DNA from: Phenylobacterium sp.
Lineage (GTDB): Bacteria; Pseudomonadota; Alphaproteobacteria; Caulobacterales; Caulobacteraceae
Length of the DNA stretch: 64,000 nt
Assembly: GCF_013822795.1 (NCBI RefSeq)
Contig: NZ_PNLB01000007.1
Span: forward strand, 143,338-207,337
Direction: 5' to 3'
Shown: one piece after another, positions 55,866-64,000 of the stretch
Layout: the number at the start of each line of letters is the position of its first letter
Numbering within the stretch: position 1 is the stretch's first letter
Notes under the pieces: model-generated
What the model was told of the DNA's origin: nothing
What the model saw: the letters and a program-made list of their open reading frames with translations, nothing else
Databases searched by the model: none
Program-made: the position numbers and the translations under genes

Positions 55866-58268
55866 CTAGAACCTGGTTGAGGTGGAGAACCGGAACGTTT
55901 CGGTCTTGTCGTAGTCTTCTTTGGCCAAAACTTGGCTGAAGTCGAATCGGATCGGGCCCATCGGCGAGCGCCAGAAGACCGACAGACCGGCCGTCGCACG
56001 CAGCGACAGATCGTCATAGATCAGCGGATCGACCGTGCCGTCGGCCCGCAGCTTGTCCTTGTCGTCGAGCAGGCCGAGCGTGCCGACGTCGGTGAACAGC
56101 GCGGCCTTGATGCCATACTGCTCAGGCAGGCCGGTCGGAATGGTCAGCTCGGCCGAACCGATCGCATAGGCGCGGCCGCCGAGGGCGTCCGAGCGCCCGA
56201 AGTTGGTGTCGCGCGGACCAATGCCGGCGGTCTCGAAGCCGCGGAAGCTGTTGCCGCCCTTATAGAAGCGGCTGTTGACCCGGACGGTGTCCCCGCTCCA
56301 GCCGGCGATGTAGCCGCCTTGGCCGGTGACGCTGAGGATGAAGTCCTTGTTGAAGCCGTAGTACCAGCCGCCGGTCACTTCGGTGCTGATATAGTTCACG
56401 TCGCCGCCGATGCCGGCCAGGTCCTGGCTGACGTCGAAGCGGAAGCCGCGCGTCGGATTGATCGGGTCGTTCCGACGGTCATAGAGGTAGGTGTAGCCGA
56501 TCAGCGAGGTCAGATACTTGCCGCGCTGGGCGCAGAGCGACAGCGAGACCAGCGGCGCGGTCGGGTCGCAATAGGCGTCATCGATCTGGACGTCTTCCTG
56601 GCGCAGCGTGTAGCGCGTCGACATCCGCGAGTTCAGCGTCAGCGGGAACGCCATGCGGACGTTGCCGCCCACGGTCACGGTCTTATAGGCCGAGTACTCA
56701 GTCAGGTCGTAGCGGTACGAGTAGAGATCGACGCCAGCGCCCAGGTCACGGCCGAGGAACCGCGGCTCGGTGAAGCCGAAGTCGATCTGCTGGCGCAGCG
56801 AACCGACCGACACCCGGGCGCGCAGGCTCTGGCCGCGACCGCGGAAGTTCCGCTCGGTGACGCCGAGGTCGAGGATCAGCTGGTCGACCGACGAATAGCC
56901 GGCGCTGAACGAGAGTTCGCCCGTGGGCTGTTCTTCGACCTTCACCTGCAGACGGGTGCGATCGGGCGCCGAACCGGGCGCCTCGTCGATGGTCACGTCC
57001 TTGAAGAAGCCGAGCGCGCGGATGTTGTTGCGCGAGCGATCGACCAGGGCGCGATTGTAGGCGTCGCCCTCGACGAGGTTGAGTTCGCGACGGATCACGT
57101 AGTCGAGGGTGCGGGTGTTCCCGGTGACGTCGATACGCTCGACGTACACGCGCGGCCCTTCGCGGACCTGGAAGACCACGTCGACCAGGCCGGTCTCGCG
57201 GTTCGGCGTGTAGCGCGGACGCACGTCCACCGCGGCGAAGCCGGCGGCGCCGGCCGCGAAGGTCAGCGAGTCGGTCGCCGCCTCGATTTTTTCGTCCTGG
57301 TAGATCTCGCCCGAGCGGATCGGCACCAGCTGCTGAAGCACGTTCTTGTCGAGCTTCTGCAGTTCGGTTTCGACCGTGACCTTGCCGAACTTGTACTCCT
57401 TGCCCTCGTCGAGGGTGTAGGTGATGACAAAGCCGTTCTTGTCGGGCGCCAGTTCGGCGATCGCCGAGACCACGCGGAAGTCATAGAAGCCGCGGTTGCG
57501 GTAGTGCTTGCGCAACTGCTCCTTGTCGTACTCCAGGCGGTCCGGGTCGTAGTTGGCGTTGTTCGAGAAGAACTTGTACCAGGTCGACTGCTCGGTCACG
57601 ACGACATCGCGCAGGTCGTTGTCCGAGAACTCGCTGTTACCCAGGAAGTTGACCCGCAGCACCCCGCTCTTGGGGCCTTCGTTGATTTCGAAGATCAGGT
57701 CGACGCGCTTTTGCGGCAGCTCGACGATCTTCGGCGTCACGGTGGCCGAGATCCGGCCGGAGCGGCGATAGAGCTCGACGATCCGCTGAACGTCTTGCTG
57801 CACCTTGGCCTTGGTGAAGATGCCGCGCGGGCGCACGGTGACTTCGTCGCGCAGCTTGTCTTCCTTGAGGCCCGAGTTCCCTTCGAAGACCACCTTGTTG
57901 ATGATCGGGTTCTCGACGACCGTCACGATCATGTCCGAGCCCTGCAGCTCGATCTTCACGTCGGCGAACAGGTCGGTGCGGAACAGGGTCTTCAGCGCCA
58001 GGTCGGCCTTGGCGGGGTCCAGGACCTCGCCGGGCTGGATCGGCAGATAGGAGAGCACCGTCGACTGCTCGATCCGCTCGTTGCCGCGCACGATGATGCG
58101 CTGGACGACGCCGGACTGCTGGCCTGGGTCCTGCGGCGCAGGCTGCGGCTGAGGCGGCGTCGCCTGTTCCTGCGCAAGTACGGCGCTGGGGATGACGATC
58201 GCCGTCGAGCCCATCAGCAAGGCAAGGCCGGAGGCGAGCGCGGCGCGGCTAGCGCGGGGTCTTTGCAT
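55866..58268 (-). CDS. bamA: outer membrane protein assembly factor BamA
   Basis: 800 residues from ATG at 58268 (MQRPRASRAALASGLALLMG). Signal peptide, a Gln/Pro-rich segment, five POTRA repeats (first at IIVRGNERIEQSTVLSYL, last at VYVERIDVTGNTRTLDYVIR), then the 16-strand barrel with the RGF lock loop (GNSFRGFETAGIGPRD) and the terminal strand ending FRFSTSTRF with a C-terminal Phe. Inserts beta-barrel proteins into the outer membrane. Start has only a weak Shine-Dalgarno; an upstream extension is less likely. Confidence 0.97.
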   Translation of the reverse strand: MQRPRASRAALASGLALLMGSTAIVIPSAVLAQEQATPPQPQPAPQDPGQQSGVVQRIIVRGNERIEQSTVLSYLPIQPGEVLDPAKADLALKTLFRTDLFADVKIELQGSDMIVTVVENPIINKVVFEGNSGLKEDKLRDEVTVRPRGIFTKAKVQQDVQRIVELYRRSGRISATVTPKIVELPQKRVDLIFEINEGPKSGVLRVNFLGNSEFSDNDLRDVVVTEQSTWYKFFSNNANYDPDRLEYDKEQLRKHYRNRGFYDFRVVSAIAELAPDKNGFVITYTLDEGKEYKFGKVTVETELQKLDKNVLQQLVPIRSGEIYQDEKIEAATDSLTFAAGAAGFAAVDVRPRYTPNRETGLVDVVFQVREGPRVYVERIDVTGNTRTLDYVIRRELNLVEGDAYNRALVDRSRNNIRALGFFKDVTIDEAPGSAPDRTRLQVKVEEQPTGELSFSAGYSSVDQLILDLGVTERNFRGRGQSLRARVSVGSLRQQIDFGFTEPRFLGRDLGAGVDLYSYRYDLTEYSAYKTVTVGGNVRMAFPLTLNSRMSTRYTLRQEDVQIDDAYCDPTAPLVSLSLCAQRGKYLTSLIGYTYLYDRRNDPINPTRGFRFDVSQDLAGIGGDVNYISTEVTGGWYYGFNKDFILSVTGQGGYIAGWSGDTVRVNSRFYKGGNSFRGFETAGIGPRDTNFGRSDALGGRAYAIGSAELTIPTGLPEQYGIKAALFTDVGTLGLLDDKDKLRADGTVDPLIYDDLSLRATAGLSVFWRSPMGPIRFDFSQVLAKEDYDKTETFRFSTSTRF

Positions 58269-58299
58269 CGTATCAGCCGTCAATGGAAAAGCGCGGGTT

Positions 58300-59517
58300 T
58301 CAGGAGAAAACGCCGCCGAGGATTTTGAACACACGCAGTTGCTGCAGATCGTTCCAGGTGGCGAACAACATCAATCCCAACAGCAGCGCAAGCCCCACCC
58401 GGTAGCCCGCCGCCTGGACCCGCGCCGCCACCGGACGCCGCGCCACCGCCTCATAGGCGTAGAACAGCAGGTGTCCCCCATCCAGCACAGGGATCGGCAG
58501 CAGATTCATGAAACCGATGCTCACCGAAACGAACGCGGCCAGCTGGAGCAGATTGACGCTGCTGCCGAGGATCATTCCCCCAACATCAGGCGCCCCCTCG
58601 GCTCCGGCCTGCGCAACCTTGCCGGAGATTCGGGCGATTCCGAGAGGCCCGCTGAGCTGATCGGGCGAAACCTGGCCCGTCACCATGCGGCCCAGATAGT
58701 AGACCGTCGTCTCCAGCGTGCGCCACGTGCGCTGCACGCCGCCGGCGACCGCCTCGACCGGATTGTACCGGACGTGCACGAAATCATCGCGCGTCTGGGC
58801 CGGAGTGAGGCCCAGCATCCCCTGCCGGCGGGTGCCGGCCACCGAGTCGCTCCGCTCGACCCAGCGGGGCGTGGCTTCGATCGCGACCTGGCTGCCGGCT
58901 CGCTCGACCACGAAGGCCGTCGGAACGTTCGCGCGGACCTGGACGATCTCGGCGACCTCGTCGAAGCCGCGGATGCGGCGACCATCCGCCTGAACGATCA
59001 GGTCGCCAGAGCGGAATCCGGCCTGCTCGGCCGGGCTGCCCGGCTGCACCGAGGCGATCTTTGCCGGCAGCACGTACTGACCAAAGGCCAGCAGCAGCGA
59101 GGCGAACAATGCCACGGCCAGCACGAAATTTGCCACCGGGCCCGCGGCCACGACGATCGCGCGCTGCCAAAGCGGCTTGAAATGGAAGTAACGGGCGACG
59201 GCCTCATGTCCTTCGCGCCGCTCGATCGCGCGACGCATGGTGCCGAGATCTTCGGCGTCCGGCACGCTGGAGGCGTTTTCGTCGCCGGTGAACCGGACAT
59301 AGCCGCCCAACGGGATCCAGCCCACGCGCCATTCGACGCCGGACTTGTCGGTCCACGAGGCGATCGCCTTGCCGAAGCCGATGGAGAAGCGGTCGATGGC
59401 CACGCCGAACATCTTGGCGGCCAGGAAGTGCCCTAGTTCGTGGATGGTGACCACAAGCCCCAGCACCAGCACGAAGGGAATGACGAAGGTCAGAGCGGTG
59501 AGGATGAAATCGAGCAT
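58300..59517 (-). CDS. rseP: site-2 protease RseP
   Basis: 405 residues, inner-membrane zinc metalloprotease. HELGH (26-30) in the first membrane helix, a PDZ domain (about 125-205, with FRSGDLIVQADGRRI), and the second catalytic motif PIPVLDGGHLLFY near the C-terminus. Performs intramembrane cleavage of anti-sigma factors and remnant signal peptides. Placement between dxr and bamA is conserved. Confidence 0.96.
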   Translation of the reverse strand: MLDFILTALTFVIPFVLVLGLVVTIHELGHFLAAKMFGVAIDRFSIGFGKAIASWTDKSGVEWRVGWIPLGGYVRFTGDENASSVPDAEDLGTMRRAIERREGHEAVARYFHFKPLWQRAIVVAAGPVANFVLAVALFASLLLAFGQYVLPAKIASVQPGSPAEQAGFRSGDLIVQADGRRIRGFDEVAEIVQVRANVPTAFVVERAGSQVAIEATPRWVERSDSVAGTRRQGMLGLTPAQTRDDFVHVRYNPVEAVAGGVQRTWRTLETTVYYLGRMVTGQVSPDQLSGPLGIARISGKVAQAGAEGAPDVGGMILGSSVNLLQLAAFVSVSIGFMNLLPIPVLDGGHLLFYAYEAVARRPVAARVQAAGYRVGLALLLGLMLFATWNDLQQLRVFKILGGVFS

Positions 59518-59539
59518 CTGCTGTTACTCCTCCGCGCGC

Positions 59540-60736
59540 CTAGCGCCCTAGGCCGCTGACGACCTCGCCGGCGACGCGACGCGCCTGCGTGTCGGTTCGC
59601 CGAGCGTTCTCGAGCGTGTCGCCGTCCGTCGCCCCCGCGACCAGGCCCTGAGAATCAACGCGTTCGAGGGTCTCAGCCACCGTGGCGGCAATATCGAGAA
59701 AGCCAATCTTGCGGTCAAGGAAGGCGGCCACGGCGACCTCGTTGGCGGCGTTCATCACCGCGGGCGCGGCCCCACCGGCCGCCAAAGCTTCTTTGGCGAT
59801 CTTCAAGGCGGGAAAACGGCGCAGGTCCGGTTCTTCGAAGGTCAATTGCCCGATCGCCGCCAGGTCCAGGCGCGGCGCCGGCCACGGCAGCCGGTCGGGC
59901 CAGGCGAACGCGCAGGCGATCGGCGTACGCATGTCGGGCGGCCCCAACTGCGCGAGCGTCGAGCCGTCGCTGTACTCCACAAGGCTATGGATGATCTGCT
60001 GATGATGGATCAGCACCTCGACCCGCTCGTTCGTCATGCCGAACAGGTAGGCGGCCTCGATGATCTCCAGGCCCTTGTTCATCATCGTCGCGGAGTCGAC
60101 CGAGATCTTCGCGCCCATGCTGAAGTTGGGGTGCGCGACGGCCTGCTCCGGCGTGGCGTGGGCCATCTGCTCGGCCGACCAGGTTCTGAATGGTCCGCCG
60201 GACGAGGTCAGGATCAGCCGATCGACGCGCTGGGCGTTCATCGGATCGAGAACCTGGAAGATCGCCGAGTGCTCGGAATCGACCGGAATGACGACGCCGC
60301 CCGCCAGTTTCGCGGCCCGCAGCAACGAGGGGCCGGCGCAGACCAGGCTTTCCTTGTTGGCCAGGCCGATCACGGCCCCCGCCTGCGCGGCCGCCAAGGT
60401 CGGCGCAAGGCCGGCGAAGCCGACGATCGAGGACATCACCCACTGGGCGTCCGCGCTTGCGGCTTCGACGACGGCGCTGTGGCCCGCCGCCGTCCCGATG
60501 CCCGAGCCGTCGAGCCGCTGGCGCAGCTCGGCCAACTTGCTCTCGTCCTCGATCACCGCGAGCTTGGGACGCCAGCGCAGGGCCTGTTCGGCCAGGCGTT
60601 CGACATTGCGGCCCGCCGTCAGGGCCGTGACCTCAACCTCAGCGCCGGCTTTGTCCAACAGGTCCAGAGTCGAAACGCCGACCGAGCCGGTCGAACCCAG
60701 AACGCTGACGCGGCGAGGCAAAGTCAATGCGCCCAT
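59540..60736 (-). CDS. dxr: 1-deoxy-D-xylulose 5-phosphate reductoisomerase
   Basis: 398 residues from ATG at 60736. Second step of the MEP pathway, making MEP for IspD. NADPH-binding [38 protein letters not shown] and TSSGGPFR motifs. The start region overlaps the cdsA end; a TTG at 60742 or at 60727 is also possible, and no clear ribosome-binding site decides between them. Confidence 0.95.
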   Translation of the reverse strand: MGALTLPRRVSVLGSTGSVGVSTLDLLDKAGAEVEVTALTAGRNVERLAEQALRWRPKLAVIEDESKLAELRQRLDGSGIGTAAGHSAVVEAASADAQWVMSSIVGFAGLAPTLAAAQAGAVIGLANKESLVCAGPSLLRAAKLAGGVVIPVDSEHSAIFQVLDPMNAQRVDRLILTSSGGPFRTWSAEQMAHATPEQAVAHPNFSMGAKISVDSATMMNKGLEIIEAAYLFGMTNERVEVLIHHQQIIHSLVEYSDGSTLAQLGPPDMRTPIACAFAWPDRLPWPAPRLDLAAIGQLTFEEPDLRRFPALKIAKEALAAGGAAPAVMNAANEVAVAAFLDRKIGFLDIAATVAETLERVDSQGLVAGATDGDTLENARRTDTQARRVAGEVVSGLGR

Positions 60737-61563
60737 CCCCAATGATTGATCAGTCGCGCGGCGGCCAGGACGACCACGGCGAACATCAGACCGTCCACTC
60801 GATCTAACAAACCGCCGTGACCGGGAATCAGGTCCCCGGAATCCTTCACGCCGAACCGGCGCTTGAGCATCGACTCCCAGAGGTCGCCGGCCATGGTCGC
60901 CAGGCCGCCCAGCAAGCCGATGAGCGCCCCGGCGGGCACGCTGAGCACGATGGCGCTGAAGGCGGCCATGGTGGCGCCGGTCGCCGCCGCGGCCACGAGG
61001 CCGCCGATGAAGCCGGACCAGGTCTTGTTAGGCGAGAACTTCGGCCACAGCTTCGGGCCCTTCAGGGCGCTGCCGACGGCGAAGGCTGCGATGTCCGCCG
61101 CCCAGGCGACCGCGAACAGCAGGATCGTCCACTGACGCCCCTCGGGCATGCCGCGCAGCCACACGAGGCAGACGACAGGAATGGCCAGGTAGATGACCCC
61201 GAATGCGGCGTTCGTCGGCCTCTCGGAGACGCCGCGCGCCACCAGCGCGGCGGCCACCGCGCCAAGCGCCGCAGCGCCCCACGCCAGGGGCATATGCGAT
61301 TGATACGCCAGGAAAGCGGCCGCCAGGATCGCAACGGTCAGCGCGGTCGACACCCGGACCGGCGCCGTCGGGGCGGTCATGGCGCCCCACTCGATCGCCA
61401 GCAAGGCGACGGCGACGGCGACCAGGACGAGGAACATCCAGCGCAGCCCCGGCAGGTCCGAGAACCACACGGCGCCCAGCACCGCGGGCACCAGGACCGT
61501 GGCCGAGGCGACGCGTACGCCCAGATTGGCCCAGTCGAAACGCCTAGCCTGCGGCAAGGACAT
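60724..61563 (-). CDS. cdsA: phosphatidate cytidylyltransferase
   Basis: 279 residues with about eight membrane helices. Makes CDP-diacylglycerol from phosphatidate and CTP. The CDS signature is clear near the C-terminus: [28 protein letters not shown]. Overlaps uppS by 20 bases and dxr by about 13, so translation is coupled through the cluster. Confidence 0.96.
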   Translation of the reverse strand: MSLPQARRFDWANLGVRVASATVLVPAVLGAVWFSDLPGLRWMFLVLVAVAVALLAIEWGAMTAPTAPVRVSTALTVAILAAAFLAYQSHMPLAWGAAALGAVAAALVARGVSERPTNAAFGVIYLAIPVVCLVWLRGMPEGRQWTILLFAVAWAADIAAFAVGSALKGPKLWPKFSPNKTWSGFIGGLVAAAATGATMAAFSAIVLSVPAGALIGLLGGLATMAGDLWESMLKRRFGVKDSGDLIPGHGGLLDRVDGLMFAVVVLAAARLINHWGWAH

Positions 61564-62299
61564 TATCGGCCACGGCGCCGCCGTAGCGCCGCTCGCGCTT
61601 TTGGAATTCTTCGATCGCTGCCCGCAGATAGTCAGCGTTGTAGTCGGGCCAGAGCACGTCCTGGAAGACGAACTCCGAATAGGCTGTCTCCCACAGCAGG
61701 AAGTTCGAGAGCCGCTGTTCGCCGCTGGTCCGGATCACCAGGTCCGGATCGGGAATGCCGGCCGTCGACAGCTTGCCCTGCAGCAGGTCTTCAGTGACGT
61801 CCTCAGGCCGCAGACGGCCCGCCGCAGCCTCGGCGACCAGGGCGCGCGCTGCGTCCATCAGGTCGGCCCGTCCGCCGTAATTGAAGGCCACCTGCAGGAA
61901 GAACTTGTCGTTATGCGCCGTCTGGCGCTCCGCCCGCTCGACGATCTCAGCGACATCGGGCGGCAGCCCGGCGCGACGGCCCAGGATGCTGACCCTCACG
62001 CCCTCGCGCGCCAGCTTGTCGAGATCGGAGTTCACATAGAGCTTGAGCAGCCGCATGACCTCGGCGACCTCGCCCGCCGGCCGACGCCAGTTCTCGGTCG
62101 AGAAGGCATAGAGCGTCAGCCAGCGAACGCCTTGCGCCGGGGCGGCTTCCACCACGCGCCGGATCGCGTCGACCCCCTTGGGGTGGCCGACTTGACGCGG
62201 CAGGCCGCGGCGCTTCGCCCAACGGCCATTGCCGTCCATGACGATCGCCACGTGCAGTGGCGCGTCCGGCGCAGGCGGCTGTTGATCGATCGTGCCCAT
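61544..62299 (-). CDS. uppS: undecaprenyl diphosphate synthase
   Basis: 251 residues. Cis-prenyltransferase building the C55 lipid carrier from isoprenoids. Motifs IVMDGNGRWAKRRGLPR, TLYAFSTENWRRP, FNYGGRADL, DLVIRTSGEQRLSNFLLWETAYSE. Its last 20 bases overlap cdsA. Confidence 0.97.
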   Translation of the reverse strand: MGTIDQQPPAPDAPLHVAIVMDGNGRWAKRRGLPRQVGHPKGVDAIRRVVEAAPAQGVRWLTLYAFSTENWRRPAGEVAEVMRLLKLYVNSDLDKLAREGVRVSILGRRAGLPPDVAEIVERAERQTAHNDKFFLQVAFNYGGRADLMDAARALVAEAAAGRLRPEDVTEDLLQGKLSTAGIPDPDLVIRTSGEQRLSNFLLWETAYSEFVFQDVLWPDYNADYLRAAIEEFQKRERRYGGAVADNVLAAG

Positions 62300-62333
62300 G
62301 AGTTCCCGTTCGTCCTCGATCCTGGTGGGACGA

Positions 62334-62897
62334 TTAGACCTGCATGATCTCTTGTTCTTTGGTTTTCAAGGCTTCGTCGACGCGCTTGATCGCCTCGTCG
62401 GTAAACTTCTGAACCTCGGTCTCCATCCGGCGCTGCTCGTCCTGGGTGATCGAGCTGTCCTTCTCGGCCTTCTTCAGGTCGTCGTTGGCGTCGCGGCGGA
62501 CGTTGCGGATGGCGATCTTCTGCTGCTCGGCGTACTTGCCGGCGATCTTGGCCAGGTCCTTGCGGCGCTCCTCGGTCAGCGGCGGGATCGGCACGCGCAG
62601 GCTTTGCCCATCGACCACCGGGTTCAGGCCCAGGCCGGCGTTGCGGATCGCCTTCTCGACGGACACCACCAGACCGCGGTCCCAGATGTTGACGCTGATC
62701 GAGCGCGGCTCAGGCACGCTGACCGAACCGACCGTATTCAGCGGAACGGTGGAGCCGTAGGCGTCGACCATCACCTGGTCCAGCAGGCCGGCGGAGGCCC
62801 GCCCGGTCCGCAGGCTCGCGAACTCGTCCTTCAGGGCCGAGATCGCCTTGTCCATGCGATCCCGATACTTGCTGAGCACCGGCTTTTCCGCAGCCAT
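62334..62897 (-). CDS. frr: ribosome recycling factor
   Basis: 187 residues from ATG at 62897, preceded by GGGAGAC. With EF-G it splits the post-termination ribosome. [36 protein letters not shown] and the [24 protein letters not shown] segments are diagnostic. Second gene after pyrH in the conserved pyrH-frr order. Confidence 0.97.
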   Translation of the reverse strand: MAAEKPVLSKYRDRMDKAISALKDEFASLRTGRASAGLLDQVMVDAYGSTVPLNTVGSVSVPEPRSISVNIWDRGLVVSVEKAIRNAGLGLNPVVDGQSLRVPIPPLTEERRKDLAKIAGKYAEQQKIAIRNVRRDANDDLKKAEKDSSITQDEQRRMETEVQKFTDEAIKRVDEALKTKEQEIMQV

Positions 62898-62937
62898 AGG
62901 ATTGTCTCCCAAGATATTGGTCTAATTCGGTGAATGG

Positions 62938-63657
62938 TCAGGCGATCGTCGTGAAGACGCCCTGCCCTTTCAGCACTTTGAAGAAATTGCCCCGTTCGCG
63001 GATGGAAAAGACCACGATCGGGATCTGATTGTCACGCATCAGAGCGATGGCCGAGGCGTCCATGACCCGCAGGTCCTTGGCCAGGACCTCTTGATAGCTC
63101 AGGGTCTCGTAGCGCTGGGCGCTCGGGTCCTTCTTGGGGTCGGCGGTATAGACGCCGTCGACGCTGGTGCCCTTGAACAGCGCGTCGCAGCCCATTTCGG
63201 CCGTGCGCAGCGCCGCGGGGGTGTCGGTCGTAAAGAACGGCGCACCCAGACCGGCGGCGAAGATCACCACTCGACCCTTTTCCAGGTGCCGCAGCGCCCG
63301 GCGACGGATGTAGGGTTCGCAGACCGCTTCCATCGGAATGGCGGATTGGACGCGGGTATAGACGCCGATCTTCTCGAGCGCGCCTTGCAGCGCCAGGGCG
63401 TTCATCACCGTCGCCAGCATGCCCATGTAGTCGGCGTTGGCGCGGTCCATGCCCTTGCCGGCCAGCGAAACGCCCCGGAAGATGTTGCCGCCGCCGATCA
63501 CTAGGCAGAGCTCGATCCCGTGATCGACTACTTCCTTGATGTCCTCGGCCACCGCTTCGATCGTCTTGGTGTCGATACCGAAGAGCGAGTCGCCCATCAG
63601 GACCTCGCCCGACATCTTCAAGAGGATCTTCTTGTAGCGGGGCTTGGTTTCGGACAT
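62938..63657 (-). CDS. pyrH: UMP kinase
   Basis: 239 residues. Phosphorylates UMP to UDP; hexameric bacterial enzyme unrelated to eukaryotic UMP/CMP kinase. [40 protein letters not shown], and [20 protein letters not shown]. Same strand as frr (40 bases downstream) and tsf (upstream, separated by a terminator). Confidence 0.97.
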   Translation of the reverse strand: MSETKPRYKKILLKMSGEVLMGDSLFGIDTKTIEAVAEDIKEVVDHGIELCLVIGGGNIFRGVSLAGKGMDRANADYMGMLATVMNALALQGALEKIGVYTRVQSAIPMEAVCEPYIRRRALRHLEKGRVVIFAAGLGAPFFTTDTPAALRTAEMGCDALFKGTSVDGVYTADPKKDPSAQRYETLSYQEVLAKDLRVMDASAIALMRDNQIPIVVFSIRERGNFFKVLKGQGVFTTIA

Positions 63658-63691
63658 TGCGGCTTCCGTCGAGAATCTAGCTGGGTACTAC

Positions 63692-63735
63692 ATAAACCAA
63701 GGGCGCCGTGCGCGTCGAACGCACGGCGCCCTTGG
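63692..63735 (-). terminator. intrinsic terminator between tsf and pyrH
   Basis: A perfect 16-bp inverted repeat (63697-63712 and 63720-63735, arms starting CCAAGGGCGCC) with a 7-base loop; on the minus strand the stem runs directly into TTTAT. It begins 20 bases after the tsf stop. It implies that tsf, presumably with rpsB, is a separate transcript and that pyrH depends on read-through or its own promoter in the 35 bases left before its start. Confidence 0.85.
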
Positions 63736-63754
63736 GCGTCCTAAATCAGGCGGA

Positions 63755-64000
63755 TCAGCCTTGGCCGGTCATCGACGCCACTTCGGCGGCGAAGTCGTCC
63801 TGCTTCTTCTCGACGCCTTCGCCCAGGGCGAAGCGCACGAAGCCCTTCACGGCGACCGGCGAACCGGTTTCCTTGGCGGTTTCGGCGATCAGCTGCTCGA
63901 TGGTCTGATCCGGGTTCATGACGAAGGGCTGCTTCAACAGCACCACTTCTTCCTGCCACTTGCGGATCCGGCCTTCGATCATCTTTTCGACGACGGCCAG
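63755..64000 (-). CDS. tsf: elongation factor Ts, C-terminal part (5' end outside window)
   Basis: 82 residues, open to the window edge, so the N-terminal part including the EF-Tu-contact TDFVA region is missing here. The visible end contains [22 protein letters not shown] and [17 protein letters not shown], typical of the EF-Ts C-terminus. GDP/GTP exchange factor for EF-Tu. rpsB would be expected beyond the window. Confidence 0.94.
   Translation of the reverse strand: MAVVEKMIEGRIRKWQEEVVLLKQPFVMNPDQTIEQLIAETAKETGSPVAVKGFVRFALGEGVEKKQDDFAAEVASMTGQG

Noticed and set aside
55932..58328. A 798-codon open frame on the plus strand opposite bamA
   Set aside because: Mirror frame of a high-GC gene: no recognisable domain, skewed Arg/Gly/Ala/His composition, and fully covered by bamA.

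Overview
The window is a dense, high-GC alphaproteobacterial chromosome segment. Gene content and order point to Caulobacteraceae (Caulobacter/Phenylobacterium type): a short Caulobacter-like flagellin, the dusB-ntrB-ntrC and ntrY-ntrX pairs, an hfq-hflX pair, a fused ispDF, a pyruvate dehydrogenase E1-beta carrying its own lipoyl domain, LpxI instead of LpxH, and an alphaproteobacterial SOS box (GAAC-N7-GAAC) before lexA. Almost everything is core chromosome. I see no tRNA, rRNA, insertion sequence, phage gene or CRISPR array.

Layout. 1-2.5 kb: flagellin 3' end, a flavin-dependent oxidoreductase, a small YegP-like gene and an exported protein of unknown function. 2.6-6.3 kb: sugar-type symporter, mazG, and hfq-hflX on the other strand. 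6.4-17.3 kb: nitrogen regulation, with ntrY-ntrX-dat and dusB-ntrB-ntrC both on the minus strand but separated by a plus-strand pair, aroG and a serine hydrolase. 17.4-26 kb: ispDF, a membrane/spermidine-synthase fusion, cinA, coq10, lipA, then a plus-strand group (lipoprotein, acyl-activating enzyme, DoxX). 26-36.6 kb, minus strand: secG, pyrG, a YjbR protein, rpmF, eno, ftsB, then pdhA-pdhB-GFA-pdhC-lpdA. 36.7-50.5 kb: GNAT and VOC proteins, tpiA, ppiD-trpE, trpG-trpD-trpC, lexA, comEC, gltX, gltA. 50.6-64 kb: the conserved minus-strand envelope cluster tsf-pyrH-frr-uppS-cdsA-dxr-rseP-bamA-ompH-lpxD-fabZ-lpxA-lpxI-lpxB.

Most notable signal. The 289-bp gap before aroG (DAHP synthase) holds an apparently complete transcription attenuator. 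A 34-codon leader ORF carries the run Tyr-Ser-Phe-Trp-Tyr-Phe-Gly-Tyr. It is followed by a perfect 8-bp antiterminator pairing and a textbook intrinsic terminator with a T tract just before the aroG ribosome-binding site. It looks like a ribosome-mediated sensor of all three aromatic amino acids.

How the genes work together. One theme is central carbon and aromatic flux: eno, tpiA, Pdh, LipA and GltA, with AroG and Trp enzymes. A second is nitrogen sensing by NtrBC and NtrYX; both response regulators lack the sigma54-contacting GAFTGA loop. A third is envelope construction: IspDF and Dxr, UppS, CdsA, LpxA/D/I/B, FabZ, BamA, Skp, RseP. Other second-look items are an alpha/beta-hydrolase-like lipoprotein without its catalytic triad, a small membrane-protein gene running backwards inside the trp cluster, palindromic intergenic elements, and a strong hairpin inside the first codons of hflX.
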